Below are positions 45,404 to 54,926 of a stretch of 64,000 nt of DNA, in pieces (positions within the stretch are counted from its first letter, which is position 1; each line of letters begins with the position of its first letter). Source of the stretch: Paracoccaceae bacterium (GTDB taxonomy: Bacteria > Pseudomonadota > Alphaproteobacteria > Rhodobacterales > Rhodobacteraceae); the NCBI GenBank assembly GCA_024304985.1, contig JAMWZC010000001.1, positions 558,001-622,000 on the forward strand. The letters run 5' to 3'. A program made the translations under genes and the position numbers. The notes under the pieces were generated by a model. The model was not told where the DNA came from, ran no database searches, and was given only the letters and a program-made list of their open reading frames with translations.

Positions 45404-45505
45404 TTTCGCGGATTGCCGTTGCGCCCCGGCCATTCTAAACAGGGCAGGAACTGCGCGCGGGGGAGTCTTTTCCGCGCTGAATACCCACCTACAGGAGGCA
45501 ACCGC

Positions 45506-47179
45506 ATGGCCGACGCAGCCATTCACAGCCACGGACACGAGGACCAGCGCGGGTTCTTCACCCGTTGGTTCATGTCCACGAACCACAAGGATATCGGCAT
45601 CCTCTACCTGATCACCTCTGCGGTGGTCGGTCTGATTTCCGTCACCTTCACCATCTACATGCGGATGGAACTGATGGAGCCGGGTGTCCAGTACATGTGC
45701 CTTGAAGGCGCACGGTTCATTGCGGATTCCGCCGCTGAATGTACGCCGAACGGTCACCTCTGGAACGTGATGATCACCTATCACGGCGTGCTGATGATGT
45801 TCTTTGTCGTGATCCCGGCCCTGTTCGGCGGTTTCGGCAACTACTTCATGCCACTCCAGATCGGCGCGCCGGACATGGCGTTCCCGCGCATGAACAACCT
45901 GTCCTACTGGATGTATGTTGCAGGCACCGCGCTGGGCGTCGCCTCGCTGCTGGCACCGGGCGGCAATGACCAGCTGGGTTCGGGTGTGGGCTGGGTGCTC
46001 TATCCGCCGCTTTCGACCAATGAGGGTGGGTTCTCGCTCGATCTCGCGATCTTCGCGGTCCACGTCTCGGGTGCCTCGTCGATCCTTGGCGCGATCAACA
46101 TGATCACCACCTTCCTGAACATGCGTGCCCCCGGCATGACCCTGTTCAAGGTGCCGCTCTTCGCATGGTCGATCTTCGTCACTTCGTGGCTGATCCTGCT
46201 GTCGCTGCCGGTTCTGGCTGGTGCCATCACGATGCTGCTGACCGACCGCAACTTCGGCACCACCTTCTTCGATCCCGCAGGTGGCGGCGACCCGGTTCTG
46301 TATCAGCACATCCTGTGGTTCTTCGGCCACCCCGAGGTCTACATCATCATCCTGCCCGGCTTCGGCATCATCAGCCACGTGATCGCCACCTTCTCGCGCA
46401 AGCCCGTCTTCGGCTACCTGCCGATGGTCTGGGCGATCATCGCGATCGGCGCGCTGGGCTTCGTCGTCTGGGCCCACCACATGTACACCGTGGGCATGTC
46501 GCTGACGCAGCAGTCCTACTTCATGATGGCCACCATGGTCATCGCGGTGCCGACTGGTGTGAAGGTGTTCAGCTGGATCGCCACCATGTGGGGCGGCTCG
46601 GTCACGTTTGAAACCCCGATGCTCTGGGCCTTCGGTTTCCTGTTCTTGTTCACCGTCGGTGGCGTGACCGGCATCGTGCTCAGCCAGGCGGCCATCGACC
46701 GTGCCTATCATGACACCTACTATGTGGTGGCTCACTTCCACTATGTGATGTCGCTGGGGGCGGTGTTTGCCATCTTTGCCGGGATCTACTTCTACTTCGG
46801 CAAGATGACGGGCCGCCACTATCCCGAATGGGCCGGCAAGCTGCACTTCTGGATGATGTTCCTGGGGTCCAACCTGACCTTCTTCCCGCAGCACTTCCTG
46901 GGCCGTCAGGGGATGCCCCGCCGCTACATCGACTACCCCGAGGCGTTTGCCCTCTGGAACTACTGGTCGTCGATCGGGGCCTTCATCTCTTTCGCCTCGT
47001 TCATCTTCTTCTTCGGCATCATGTTATACTCGCTGTTCCGGGGCGCCCGCGTCACCCAGAACAACTATTGGAACGAATATGCCGATACGCTGGAATGGAC
47101 CCTGCCCTGCCCGCCGCCCGAACATACGTTCGAGCAGCTGCCCAAGCGGGAAGACTGGGACAAGAGCCACGCCCACTAA
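45506..47179 (+). CDS. ctaD: Cytochrome c oxidase subunit I (aa3 type)
   Basis: The ATG at 45506 follows AGGAGGCAACCGC. The 557-residue protein has about 12 membrane helices, a low-spin heme and CuB histidine set ([35 protein letters not shown]), and the D-channel entry ([11 protein letters not shown]). It is the catalytic subunit of the terminal oxidase. The other cox subunits are not in the window, as usual for Rhodobacteraceae. Confidence 0.98.
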   Translation: MADAAIHSHGHEDQRGFFTRWFMSTNHKDIGILYLITSAVVGLISVTFTIYMRMELMEPGVQYMCLEGARFIADSAAECTPNGHLWNVMITYHGVLMMFFVVIPALFGGFGNYFMPLQIGAPDMAFPRMNNLSYWMYVAGTALGVASLLAPGGNDQLGSGVGWVLYPPLSTNEGGFSLDLAIFAVHVSGASSILGAINMITTFLNMRAPGMTLFKVPLFAWSIFVTSWLILLSLPVLAGAITMLLTDRNFGTTFFDPAGGGDPVLYQHILWFFGHPEVYIIILPGFGIISHVIATFSRKPVFGYLPMVWAIIAIGALGFVVWAHHMYTVGMSLTQQSYFMMATMVIAVPTGVKVFSWIATMWGGSVTFETPMLWAFGFLFLFTVGGVTGIVLSQAAIDRAYHDTYYVVAHFHYVMSLGAVFAIFAGIYFYFGKMTGRHYPEWAGKLHFWMMFLGSNLTFFPQHFLGRQGMPRRYIDYPEAFALWNYWSSIGAFISFASFIFFFGIMLYSLFRGARVTQNNYWNEYADTLEWTLPCPPPEHTFEQLPKREDWDKSHAH

Positions 47180-47198
47180 GGGACGGCACTGAGACAAG

Positions 47199-47223
47199 AA
47201 AGGGCCCCTGCGGGGGCCCTTTT
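47199..47223 (+). terminator. Rho-independent terminator after ctaD
   Basis: AAAGGGCCCC and GGGGCCCTTT pair around loop TGCG, with a final T. It begins 20 bp after the ctaD stop. Confidence 0.85.
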
Positions 47224-47349
47224 GCATGGGATGTATCGCGGGCAGAAAGCGCGCCCGCCCCTGCGACACATCGCACCGCAGCTTCGGGGTTTACTGATCC
47301 GCCGGACGGGTTACTTTTGCGTCACCCACCATACAAGCCCCCCGGACAT

Positions 47350-47850
47350 ATGCCCTATACCTGGACCGATACCGCCGACCATGCCCGCAGCCTGCGCCTC
47401 TGGCCGCACCGCTCCCTGCCCCGGCGCGGGATGGCGGCCTTTGTTCTGGCCACCTTCACGCTGATCACCATCCCGCTCTACCCTTTGCTGGGAACGGTCG
47501 TCCTGTGGGGGCTGTTGCCCTTCCTGATGGCCGCGGTCGCAGCGGTCTGGTGGGGGCTGGAGCGCAGCTATCGGGACGGCAATATCCTCGAAGAACTGAC
47601 CCTCGATCCCGGCCATATCCACCTGACCCGGACGAACCCCAAGGGCGACCGGCAGGAATGGGATTGCAACAGTTTCTGGGCGCGGGCCGAACTGCACCCG
47701 CAAGGTGGGCCCGTGCCCTTCTACGTGACCCTGACCGGCAATGGCCGGACGGTCGAAATCGGCGCCTTCCTGTCGGAAGACGAGCGTAAGGACCTGTTCA
47801 ACGAATTGTCCGAGGCGCTGCGCCTCAGCAAGACCGGATCCCCGGCCTGA
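47350..47850 (+). CDS. DUF2244-family membrane protein
   Basis: The 166-residue protein has two adjacent hydrophobic segments (about 28-68), then the DUF2244 core: GLERSYRDGNILEELTLDPGHIHLTRTNPKG and RAELHPQGGPVPFYVTLTGNGRTVEIG. The function is unknown. It is often found near cytochrome oxidase genes in alphaproteobacteria, as here. Confidence 0.82.
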   Translation: MPYTWTDTADHARSLRLWPHRSLPRRGMAAFVLATFTLITIPLYPLLGTVVLWGLLPFLMAAVAAVWWGLERSYRDGNILEELTLDPGHIHLTRTNPKGDRQEWDCNSFWARAELHPQGGPVPFYVTLTGNGRTVEIGAFLSEDERKDLFNELSEALRLSKTGSPA

Positions 47851-47874
47851 GATCAGGCCGGGTCGCGGATCGCC

Positions 47875-48333
47875 TCAGCTCAGGCGGGTCTTGATCATCG
47901 GCCCGACGGTGCCGAAATCCATCTGGCCCGTATATTTGGCCTTCAACTCGCCCATCACCTTGCCCATGTCGCGAATCGTGGTGGCACCGGTTGTGGAAAT
48001 CGCCTCGCTTACCGCAGCGTCGATCTCGGCCGCGCTCAACTGACGCGGCAAGAATTCCTCGATCACCGCGATCTCGGCCCGCTCGCGCTCGGCCAGATCG
48101 ACACGCCCACCCTCTTCATAGGCGCGCACGCTCTCCATCCGTTGCTTGGACATCTTGCCAAGGATCGCCAGAACCTCGGCATCCCCCACGCCTTCCGAGT
48201 CACCATCGCCGCGCGCCGCGATATCCCGGTCCTTGATAGCGGCGTTGATCAGACGAAGCGTGGACAGACGGTCTGCCGCCTTGTCCTTCATGGCCTGTTT
48301 GAGGGCCGTATTGACCCGTTCGCGCATATCCAT
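47875..48333 (-). CDS. YqeY/GatB-like domain protein
   Basis: The ATG at 48333 is chosen for its spacing from GAGGA. The 152-residue protein shows MRERVNTALKQAMKDKAADRLSTLRLINAAIKDRDI, ERAEIAVIEEFLPRQLS and IRDMGKVMGELKAKY, typical of YqeY proteins. They resemble the tail domain of GatB and may assist tRNA-dependent amidation, although their role is unclear. It diverges from carA. Confidence 0.92.
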   Translation of the reverse strand: MDMRERVNTALKQAMKDKAADRLSTLRLINAAIKDRDIAARGDGDSEGVGDAEVLAILGKMSKQRMESVRAYEEGGRVDLAERERAEIAVIEEFLPRQLSAAEIDAAVSEAISTTGATTIRDMGKVMGELKAKYTGQMDFGTVGPMIKTRLS

Positions 48334-48611
48334 TCTGCCCATTCCTCGGCGTTGTAACAAACGTGACACATAGTATGTCCCACAGCCGGGGGCAACCGCC
48401 CTACCCATAGGGACAACCTTGTCCCATTGACGCGGCGCTCGTGACTTTGCGGCACAGGATCACTTGACCCTGCCGCGCCTGACCCGTAAACCTCCGCCAG
48501 TTTGCGCCTGCGCTGCGCGGGCGATCACGGCAGAGCCCCGACGGGGCCGGTCCACTGGTCGCACCCCGCCTGCCAAGGCCCGCCGCTGCCCCTTCCGAAC
48601 CGGAGACGCTC

Positions 48612-49781
48612 ATGCCCCAGTCCACCGCCCCCCGCCCCACAGCCTGCCTCGTGCTTGCCGATGGGACGCTGTTCTACGGTCGCGGCTTCGGTGCCACGGG
48701 CGAGACGCAGGCCGAACTGTGCTTCAACACAGCCATGACCGGCTATCAGGAGATCATGACCGACCCGTCCTATGCCGGGCAGGTCGTGACCTTCACCTTC
48801 CCGCATATCGGCAATGTCGGCGTGAACCCCGAAGACGACGAAACCGCCGATCCCGTCGCCGCCGGCATGGTCGTGAAATGGGACCCGACCGAGCCCAGCA
48901 ACTGGCGCGCCGCCGAACATCTGACCACATGGCTGGAAAAGCGTGGCCGCATCGCGATCGGTGGCATCGACACCCGCCGCCTGACGCGCGCGATCCGCCA
49001 GCAGGGGGCGCCGCATGTGGCGCTGGCCCATAACCCCGATGGCGTGTTCGATATCGAGGCGCTCGTCGCCCGCGCCCGCGCCTTCCCCGGCCTCAAGGGG
49101 CTGGATCTGGCCAAGGACGTGACCTGTGCGCAATCCTATCGCTGGGATGAGATGCGTTGGGCATGGCCCCAGGGCTATGCCCGTCAGGAAAACGCCAGGT
49201 TCAAGGTCGTGGCGGTCGATTACGGCGCCAAGCGCAATATCCTGCGCTGCCTTGCTTCGGTTGGCTGTGACGTGACTGTCCTGCCCGCGACCGCCACAGC
49301 GGATGAGGTGCTGGCCCATAGCCCCGATGGTGTGTTCCTGTCCAACGGCCCCGGCGACCCCGCGGCCACTGGCGCCTATGCCGTGCCGATGATTCAGGGT
49401 GTCTTGAAACAGGACATCCCCGTTTTCGGGATCTGCCTTGGTCATCAGATGCTGGCCCTCGCCCTGGGGGCCGAAACGATCAAGATGAACCACGGTCATC
49501 ACGGCGCGAACCATCCCGTCAAGGACCTCGAGACCGGCAAGGTCGAGATCACCTCGATGAACCACGGGTTCGCGGTGGACAGCCAGACCCTGCCCAAAGG
49601 CGTGCTGGAAACCCATGTCTCGCTGTTCGATGGCTCGAACTGCGGCATCCGCCTTGCCGATCGTCCGGTGTTCTCGGTGCAATACCACCCCGAAGCCAGC
49701 CCCGGCCCGCAGGACAGCTTCTACCTGTTCGAGCGTTTCGCCGCCCATATGGCCGAACGCGCGGAAAAGGTTGCCGGTTAA
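48612..49781 (+). CDS. carA: Carbamoyl-phosphate synthase small (glutaminase) subunit
   Basis: The 389-residue protein has the N-terminal domain (LADGTLFYGRGFGATGE, CFNTAMTGYQEIMTDPSYAGQ) and a class I glutaminase with Cys near 274 (FGICLGHQM) and the His/Glu pair near 358-360 (QYHPEAS). It supplies ammonia to CarB for arginine and pyrimidine synthesis. carB is not adjacent. Confidence 0.98.
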   Translation: MPQSTAPRPTACLVLADGTLFYGRGFGATGETQAELCFNTAMTGYQEIMTDPSYAGQVVTFTFPHIGNVGVNPEDDETADPVAAGMVVKWDPTEPSNWRAAEHLTTWLEKRGRIAIGGIDTRRLTRAIRQQGAPHVALAHNPDGVFDIEALVARARAFPGLKGLDLAKDVTCAQSYRWDEMRWAWPQGYARQENARFKVVAVDYGAKRNILRCLASVGCDVTVLPATATADEVLAHSPDGVFLSNGPGDPAATGAYAVPMIQGVLKQDIPVFGICLGHQMLALALGAETIKMNHGHHGANHPVKDLETGKVEITSMNHGFAVDSQTLPKGVLETHVSLFDGSNCGIRLADRPVFSVQYHPEASPGPQDSFYLFERFAAHMAERAEKVAG

Positions 49782-49805
49782 TCGGCTGTTAAAGCTGCAT
49801 TAACC
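49778..49805. promoter_or_regulatory. Two overlapping CtrA-type boxes
   Basis: Three TTAA half-sites are spaced exactly 7 bases apart: TTAA at 49778-49781, TTAA at 49789-49792 and TTAACC at 49800-49805. This makes two TTAA-N7-TTAA(C) boxes sharing a half-site. They lie at the carA stop and 72 bp upstream of the glycosyltransferase start codon, a suitable promoter position. Confidence 0.6.
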
Positions 49806-49876
49806 AATGCTTGCCATTCTGGTGCCCTTGGGCGCGGAAGATCCTGTCCGCGTGATGATGGACATGGGGATGGCAG

Positions 49877-51856
49877 ATGTTGTTCTGGACCAGCGGCGGG
49901 GCGACCCCGTCAACCGCCGTCGCGCTCCGCAACGACCTGCCGCGGGCGCCTCATCGCGCGGCGCCCGTTGCCGTTCCCCCTCGCGACCGGGCCACGCCGG
50001 ATCTGGCCCGCTATCTGGTTGACCGGAAGCTGATCAGCATCGGACAGATGCTCTCGGCGCGTCGTCAGATGCGTCATGACCGGGCCAGTATCGCCGATAT
50101 CGCCCTGAACGAAGGATGGCTGACCGCCGAAACCCTTCTTCAGGCCCGCGCCGATTGTTTCGCGCTGCGCCGCGTGAACCTTATGGCCGAACCGCCCGAT
50201 CCTGAACTGGCCACGATGCTGGAACCTGCAACCTGTCTTGGATTGGGCGTGCTGCCTTGGCGCAAACGGGCGGATGGCACCATCCTCATGGCCACCACCC
50301 GCCCCGAAACCTTTGCTGCGACCGTCGCAGACCTGCCCGCGCCCCTGCATCTGGCCCGTCCCATTCTGGCCGACCCGACCGATCTGGACGCGGCCGTCGC
50401 GCGTCAGTGGCGCGAAGAGATGGCCGCCGCTGCCTTGACCCGCGTGCCCCTGTCCGAAAGCTGCCGCACCTGGGCCGGTCCGACACGGCGCAGCATCGCG
50501 CTCCTGACTGCCGCGCTGCTGACGGTGCTGGGTCTGGTGCTCCTCTACCCGCTTGCCATCTTCAGCCTGCTCGTCCTTTGGGCCGGGATGACCCTGCTGG
50601 TGGCAGCACTGCACAAGACCGCTGCGGTCGCGGCCTTTCTTACCCGGCGCGAGGTGCAGTCACCGCCCGCAGCGCACCCCCCTCTCACTCTTCCTCCGCA
50701 GCGCCCTGTGGTGTCCATCCTCGTGCCGCTCTACCGCGAACCCGAAGTGGCCGACATCCTGATCAAGCGGCTTGAAAAACTGACCTATCCAAAGGCCCTG
50801 CTGGACGTGCTTCTGATCCTTGAGGAGAACGACACGGTCACGCGCGACGCGCTGTCCGGTATCGCGCTCCCCCCATGGATCAGGGTGATTCCGGTGCCCG
50901 ATGGCCGACCGCGCACAAAGCCGCGCGCGATGAACTATGCGCTGGATTTCTGCCGTGGGGACATCGTGGGCATCTTCGACGCCGAAGATGCGCCGGATCC
51001 CGATCAGATCGACCGGGTTGCGGCCCGTTTTGCCGATGCGCCTTCCGATCTGGTCTGCCTCCAAGGGGTGCTGGACTATTACAACCCCCGCCAAAACTGG
51101 CTGGCGCGCTGCTTCACGATCGAATACGCCAGCTGGTTCCGCGTGATGATGCCCGGCATGGCACGGCTGGGCTTTGCCATCCCGCTGGGCGGCACGACGC
51201 TGTTCTTCCGCCGCGCGGCCCTTGAAACCCTCGGCGGCTGGGACGCCCATAACGTGACCGAGGATGCCGATCTGGGTTTCCGCCTCGCCCGCCACGGCTA
51301 TCGGACCGAAATGCTCGCCACCACCACGGCGGAAGAGGCGAACTGCCACCCGTTGCCATGGGTCCGGCAACGCTCACGCTGGCTCAAGGGGTATATGGTC
51401 ACCTATCTGGTGCATATGCGCAGCCCGCGCCTGCTGCTGCGGCAACTGGGGTTGTGGCGTTTCGTCGGCTATCAGACCCATTTCATCACGGCGCTCTCGC
51501 AGTTCCTGCTGGCGCCGGTGCTTTGGTCGTTCTGGCTGGTGCTGTTTGGTCTGCCCCATCCGCTGGACGGGATGCTTTCGCCGCCGATGCTCACCGCAAT
51601 CGCCAAGCTGTTCCTGACGGTCGAGGTACTGACTGTCGCGACCGGCCTGCTGGCCGTGTCGGGTCCTGCGCATCGGCATCTGCTGTTCTGGGTGCCGACA
51701 CTGCAATTCTATTTTCCGCTCGGCGTTCTGGCCGCCTACAAGGCCCTGTTCGAGCTGATCTTCGCCCCCTTCTACTGGGACAAGACAACCCACGGCCATT
51801 CCTTGCATCCACGCCCGCCCGGACTGGTCCGGCGGCTGATCACTCCACGCTTCTGA
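49877..51856 (+). CDS. MshEN-GT2 membrane glycosyltransferase
   Basis: The 659-residue protein has an N-terminal MshEN/GspE_N-like region (about 40-185; LVDRKLISIGQMLSARRQMRHDRASIADIALNEGWLTAETL is its conserved start). Two hydrophobic segments follow near 210-255, then a GT2 domain (VSILVPLYREPEV near 277, FDAEDAPD near 366, TEDADLGFRL near 460, QRSRW near 497) and a C-terminal membrane region. This is the cellulose-synthase/NfrB type of processive glycosyltransferase, exporting a polysaccharide. MshEN domains can bind c-di-GMP, so control by that signal is likely. It ends 17 bp inside the convergent GntR gene. Confidence 0.85.
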   Translation: MLFWTSGGATPSTAVALRNDLPRAPHRAAPVAVPPRDRATPDLARYLVDRKLISIGQMLSARRQMRHDRASIADIALNEGWLTAETLLQARADCFALRRVNLMAEPPDPELATMLEPATCLGLGVLPWRKRADGTILMATTRPETFAATVADLPAPLHLARPILADPTDLDAAVARQWREEMAAAALTRVPLSESCRTWAGPTRRSIALLTAALLTVLGLVLLYPLAIFSLLVLWAGMTLLVAALHKTAAVAAFLTRREVQSPPAAHPPLTLPPQRPVVSILVPLYREPEVADILIKRLEKLTYPKALLDVLLILEENDTVTRDALSGIALPPWIRVIPVPDGRPRTKPRAMNYALDFCRGDIVGIFDAEDAPDPDQIDRVAARFADAPSDLVCLQGVLDYYNPRQNWLARCFTIEYASWFRVMMPGMARLGFAIPLGGTTLFFRRAALETLGGWDAHNVTEDADLGFRLARHGYRTEMLATTTAEEANCHPLPWVRQRSRWLKGYMVTYLVHMRSPRLLLRQLGLWRFVGYQTHFITALSQFLLAPVLWSFWLVLFGLPHPLDGMLSPPMLTAIAKLFLTVEVLTVATGLLAVSGPAHRHLLFWVPTLQFYFPLGVLAAYKALFELIFAPFYWDKTTHGHSLHPRPPGLVRRLITPRF

Positions 51857-52514
51857 GTGTGCCGCTGTCCAGTTTGAGCCGGGTCACGAAGGCCTTGGAG
51901 ATATGGTCCTTCAGCGCCTGATAGGCCCCCATCTCGTCCCGGTTCTCGATCGCGGTGACAATCGCCGCATGTTCGGCCAAAGCCACCTCGCCACGCCCTT
52001 CCGCGGCCAGCGACGTGGTCGCCATCAGCGCCATCGACCGATGCACAAGATCAAGCTGCTGCACCAGATACCGGTTATGCGAGGCCAGATGGATCTGCTT
52101 GTGAAACCGCCGGTTTGCCCGCGCCAGCCCCTTGGGATTGCCCAATAGCGCCTGATCCGCCTCGACCATGTCGCGCAGCACCCGCGCCTCCTCGGCGGTG
52201 GCATGACGCGCCGCCAGACGCGCCGCCAGCCCCTCCAACTCGGCGCGCACCACATAAAGCTCGCTCAACTGGTTGTGGTCCAATGAGGCCACGATCAGGC
52301 TGCGCCCGTCCCGCGTCAGCAGGGATTGTGTCTCAAGCCGTTGCAAAGCCTCGCGAATCGGGGTGCGCGAGACACCGAACCGCTCGGCCAGCTCGCTTTC
52401 CACCAGACGGTCGCCGGGGCGGTAGATGCCGGTGTCGATCGCTTCAAGAATAAGGGTGTAAGCGTCTTTCTGCACCGGTTTGAGGTCCTTCATCCGTGCC
52501 GTCTCCTTGTTCAT
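51840..52514 (-). CDS. GntR-family (FadR/FCD subfamily) regulator
   Basis: The 224-residue protein has an N-terminal winged helix (GDRLVESELAERFGVSRTPIREALQRLETQSLL) and an all-helical FCD ligand-binding domain (about 85-215) with histidines suited to metal binding. Such regulators respond to organic acids or sugars. It has no clear target gene beside it; the neighbours are a glycosyltransferase and a HAD phosphatase. Confidence 0.9.
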   Translation of the reverse strand: MNKETARMKDLKPVQKDAYTLILEAIDTGIYRPGDRLVESELAERFGVSRTPIREALQRLETQSLLTRDGRSLIVASLDHNQLSELYVVRAELEGLAARLAARHATAEEARVLRDMVEADQALLGNPKGLARANRRFHKQIHLASHNRYLVQQLDLVHRSMALMATTSLAAEGRGEVALAEHAAIVTAIENRDEMGAYQALKDHISKAFVTRLKLDSGTLRSVE

Positions 52515-52595
52515 CGCGCCAGACTATCGCCGCCGCGCCCCGTCAGGCAAGGCGCAACTGTTGCAGAGCCCCCGCCTGCGCGATAGCGTCGCGCC

Positions 52596-53240
52596 ATGGC
52601 AAAGCAGCATTTCTCTCATGTGACCGGTTGGGTCTTCGATCTGGACAATACGCTCTATCCGCCCGAGGCGCGTCTGTTCGACCAGATCGAGGTGCGGATG
52701 ACGCAATTCGTGATGGATGCGCTGGGGGTGGATCATGCCCGCGCCAACCACCTGCGCCGCCACTACTGGCACACTTACGGCACCACCCTTGCCGGTCTGA
52801 TGCGCGAGCATGACGTGGATCCGGCCCCCTACCTGACCCATGTCCATGACATCTCGCTGGTTCACATTCAGGTGGACCACGACCTAGCCGCCCATATCCG
52901 CAGCCTGCCGGGGCGCAAGATCGTCTATACCAACGGCTGCGCCCCCTATGCCGAACGGGTCATCGCGGCGCGGGGGCTCTCGGGTCTGTTCGATGCGGTC
53001 TATGGCGTCGAACATGCGGGCTTCCTGCCCAAGCCCGAGGCCGCCGCCTTCACGGCCATCTTCACCGCAGACGGGCTGGATACTTCCTGCGCCGCGATGT
53101 TCGAGGACGATCCCCGCAACCTTGCCGCACCGCATGCGATGGGGATGCGGACGGTCCACGTCGCCCCCGATCCGCATGAGGCCGCGCATATCCATCACCA
53201 TACCAACGACCTGACCGGGTTTCTGGCCAGATTGCTCTGA
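52596..53240 (+). CDS. HAD-superfamily pyrimidine 5'-nucleotidase-like hydrolase
   Basis: The 214-residue protein has motif I WVFDLDNTLYPPE (Asp15/Asp17), motif II VYTNG near 110, Lys in LPKPEAAAF and motif IV FEDDPRNL. This matches the SDT1/UMPH type nucleotidase branch (IPR010237). It removes phosphate from UMP/CMP-like substrates. No cofactor or partner is encoded close by. Confidence 0.9.
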   Translation: MAKQHFSHVTGWVFDLDNTLYPPEARLFDQIEVRMTQFVMDALGVDHARANHLRRHYWHTYGTTLAGLMREHDVDPAPYLTHVHDISLVHIQVDHDLAAHIRSLPGRKIVYTNGCAPYAERVIAARGLSGLFDAVYGVEHAGFLPKPEAAAFTAIFTADGLDTSCAAMFEDDPRNLAAPHAMGMRTVHVAPDPHEAAHIHHHTNDLTGFLARLL

Positions 53241-53366
53241 CACCTGCCCTGCTGCGGCACCTCGCCGCGCTGCGGCAATCCGCGCCTTTCATGACAGCGC
53301 CAGATGCCTATTTGGAAGGCAGGTCCGCCAGCGGACCCTGCCATGCATCCCGGAAAGGACCCCCCG

Positions 53367-53600
53367 ATGAGCAAGATCGACACCAGCCTTGTGGCCGACA
53401 CGCAGCTTGACCTGCCCGCCGCCCCTCATACGGCGCAAGCCGAAACGTCGCCCGACAGGATGATCCTGCTGATCACGCTTGTCGGGATCATCCTCTGGGG
53501 TCTGTCGGTCGCCGCATTCGGCATCCCCGGCCTTTACATCCCCGCCCTGATCGCTGTCCCGGTGATCTGGACCCTGCTGATCATCATCACGCGCGGATGA
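53367..53600 (+). CDS. Small membrane protein, unknown function
   Basis: The ATG at 53367 follows GGAAAGGACCCCCCG. The 77-residue protein has a soluble N-terminus (about 1-28) and two close hydrophobic segments (about 31-50 and 52-72). It precedes the hydroxylase gene by about 65 bp. I recognise no family. Confidence 0.65.
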   Translation: MSKIDTSLVADTQLDLPAAPHTAQAETSPDRMILLITLVGIILWGLSVAAFGIPGLYIPALIAVPVIWTLLIIITRG

Positions 53601-53664
53601 CGGAATGCCGCTTGGACCTTTGCCCTCCCGCGCTCTAAGTAGTGGGCCAGCAGGAGGACCGATC

Positions 53665-54867
53665 ATGCGGCCATTCGATTTCGATATCCTTGTCTCTGGC
53701 GGCGGTGTCGCAGGGTTGACGGCAGCAGCCGTGTTCGGCAGCGCGGGGTTCACCGTGCTTTGCGTCGATCCCGCCCCGCCCGTGACTGACCGAGAGGCTG
53801 AAGGCGCCGATCTGCGCACCACCGCTTTCCTGCAACCGGCCCAGGCCCTGCTGGATCGCGCGGGCCTGTGGGACCGCCTCGCCCCTTACGCCGCCGACCT
53901 TCAGGTCATGCGGATCGTCGATGCGGGCGGGCCCGCCCCGGAACCCCGCCTGACAAAGGATTTCAACGCTGCCGATATCTCGGACCGGCCCTTCGGCTGG
54001 AACCTGCCCAACTGGCTCTTGCGCCGCGAAATGGTCGCGCGTCTGGCCGAACTGCCCACCGTCACCTTCCGCCCCGGCACCGGCGTCAGCACCGTCTTCA
54101 CCCGCCTGACCGAGGCGCGTGTGGGCCTGACCGACGGCACCACCGCCCGTGTGCGTCTGGTCATCGCCGCCGATGGCCGCAATTCTCCTGTGCGCGAGGC
54201 TGTGGGCGTGCCGGTCAAGACCACCCGCTATGGGCAAAAGGCGCTGGCCTTCGCCGTCACGCATGACGCGCCGCACAACAATATCTCGACGGAAATCCAC
54301 CGCTCCGGCGGCCCGTTCACGCTGGTGCCGCTGCCCGATCATCAGGGCCAGCCTTCATCCGCCGTGGTCTGGATGGAACAGGGGGCCGAGGTGATGCGGC
54401 TGGCCGCCCTGCCCCAAGCGGAATTCGAGGCGGAAATGAACACCCGTTCCTGTCTGCTCTACGGCCCGCTGACGCTGGCCTCGCGCCGCACGGTCTGGCC
54501 GATCATCAGTCAGGTCGCTGAACGCATGTGCGCCGAACGTGTCGCGCTGGTGGCCGAGGCCGCCCATGTCGTGCCCCCCATCGGCGCGCAGGGATTGAAC
54601 ATGAGCCTTGGTGATCTGCGCGTGCTTCTGGAACTGGCCGAGGCCGCACCTGATCGTCTGGGCGATGCCGCCATGCTGGAAACCTTCCACAAGCGCCGCC
54701 ATACTGAAGTGCGCGCCCGCGTGGCGGGAATCGACCTGCTCAACCGCGCCTCGATGATGGACGCCCAACCCCTGCGCGACCTGCGCGCAACAGGGCTGAA
54801 CGCGATCTATTCACTCGCCCCCGTCCGCCGCACGATGATGCAGATGGGTCTGGGCGCGAAAGGCTGA
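53665..54867 (+). CDS. UbiH/COQ6-type FAD-dependent hydroxylase
   Basis: The ATG at 53665 follows AGGAGGACCGATC. The 400-residue protein has the FAD motif ILVSGGGVAGLTAAAVFG at 8-25, the DG motif VIAADGRNSPVR (about 167-178) and the FAD-binding GD-like segment VALVAEAAHVVPPIGAQGLNMSLGDL. This group hydroxylates the ring of ubiquinone precursors. The usual GDAAH is EAAH here, still with the motif following. UbiH, UbiF or UbiI specificity cannot be set. Confidence 0.9.
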   Translation: MRPFDFDILVSGGGVAGLTAAAVFGSAGFTVLCVDPAPPVTDREAEGADLRTTAFLQPAQALLDRAGLWDRLAPYAADLQVMRIVDAGGPAPEPRLTKDFNAADISDRPFGWNLPNWLLRREMVARLAELPTVTFRPGTGVSTVFTRLTEARVGLTDGTTARVRLVIAADGRNSPVREAVGVPVKTTRYGQKALAFAVTHDAPHNNISTEIHRSGGPFTLVPLPDHQGQPSSAVVWMEQGAEVMRLAALPQAEFEAEMNTRSCLLYGPLTLASRRTVWPIISQVAERMCAERVALVAEAAHVVPPIGAQGLNMSLGDLRVLLELAEAAPDRLGDAAMLETFHKRRHTEVRARVAGIDLLNRASMMDAQPLRDLRATGLNAIYSLAPVRRTMMQMGLGAKG

Positions 54868-54882
54868 GGCTGGCACATGCTG

Positions 54883-54926
54883 CCCCGTCGGATGCCTCCG
54901 GCGGGGATATTTTCAGCAAGATGAAA
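54883..54926. terminator. Terminator hairpin with GATATTTT motif
   Basis: CCCCGTCGGA pairs with TCCGGCGGGG (one G-T pair) around loop TGCC, followed at once by GATATTTTCAGCAAGATGAAA. It lies 16 bp after the ubiH-like stop and abuts the aminotransferase stop, so it can serve both convergent genes. Confidence 0.8.

Noticed and set aside
48375-48455. TGTCCC/GGGACA repeats in the yqeY-carA gap
   Set aside because: Arms are short, widely spaced and partly match many GC-rich sequences; no defined operator can be supported.
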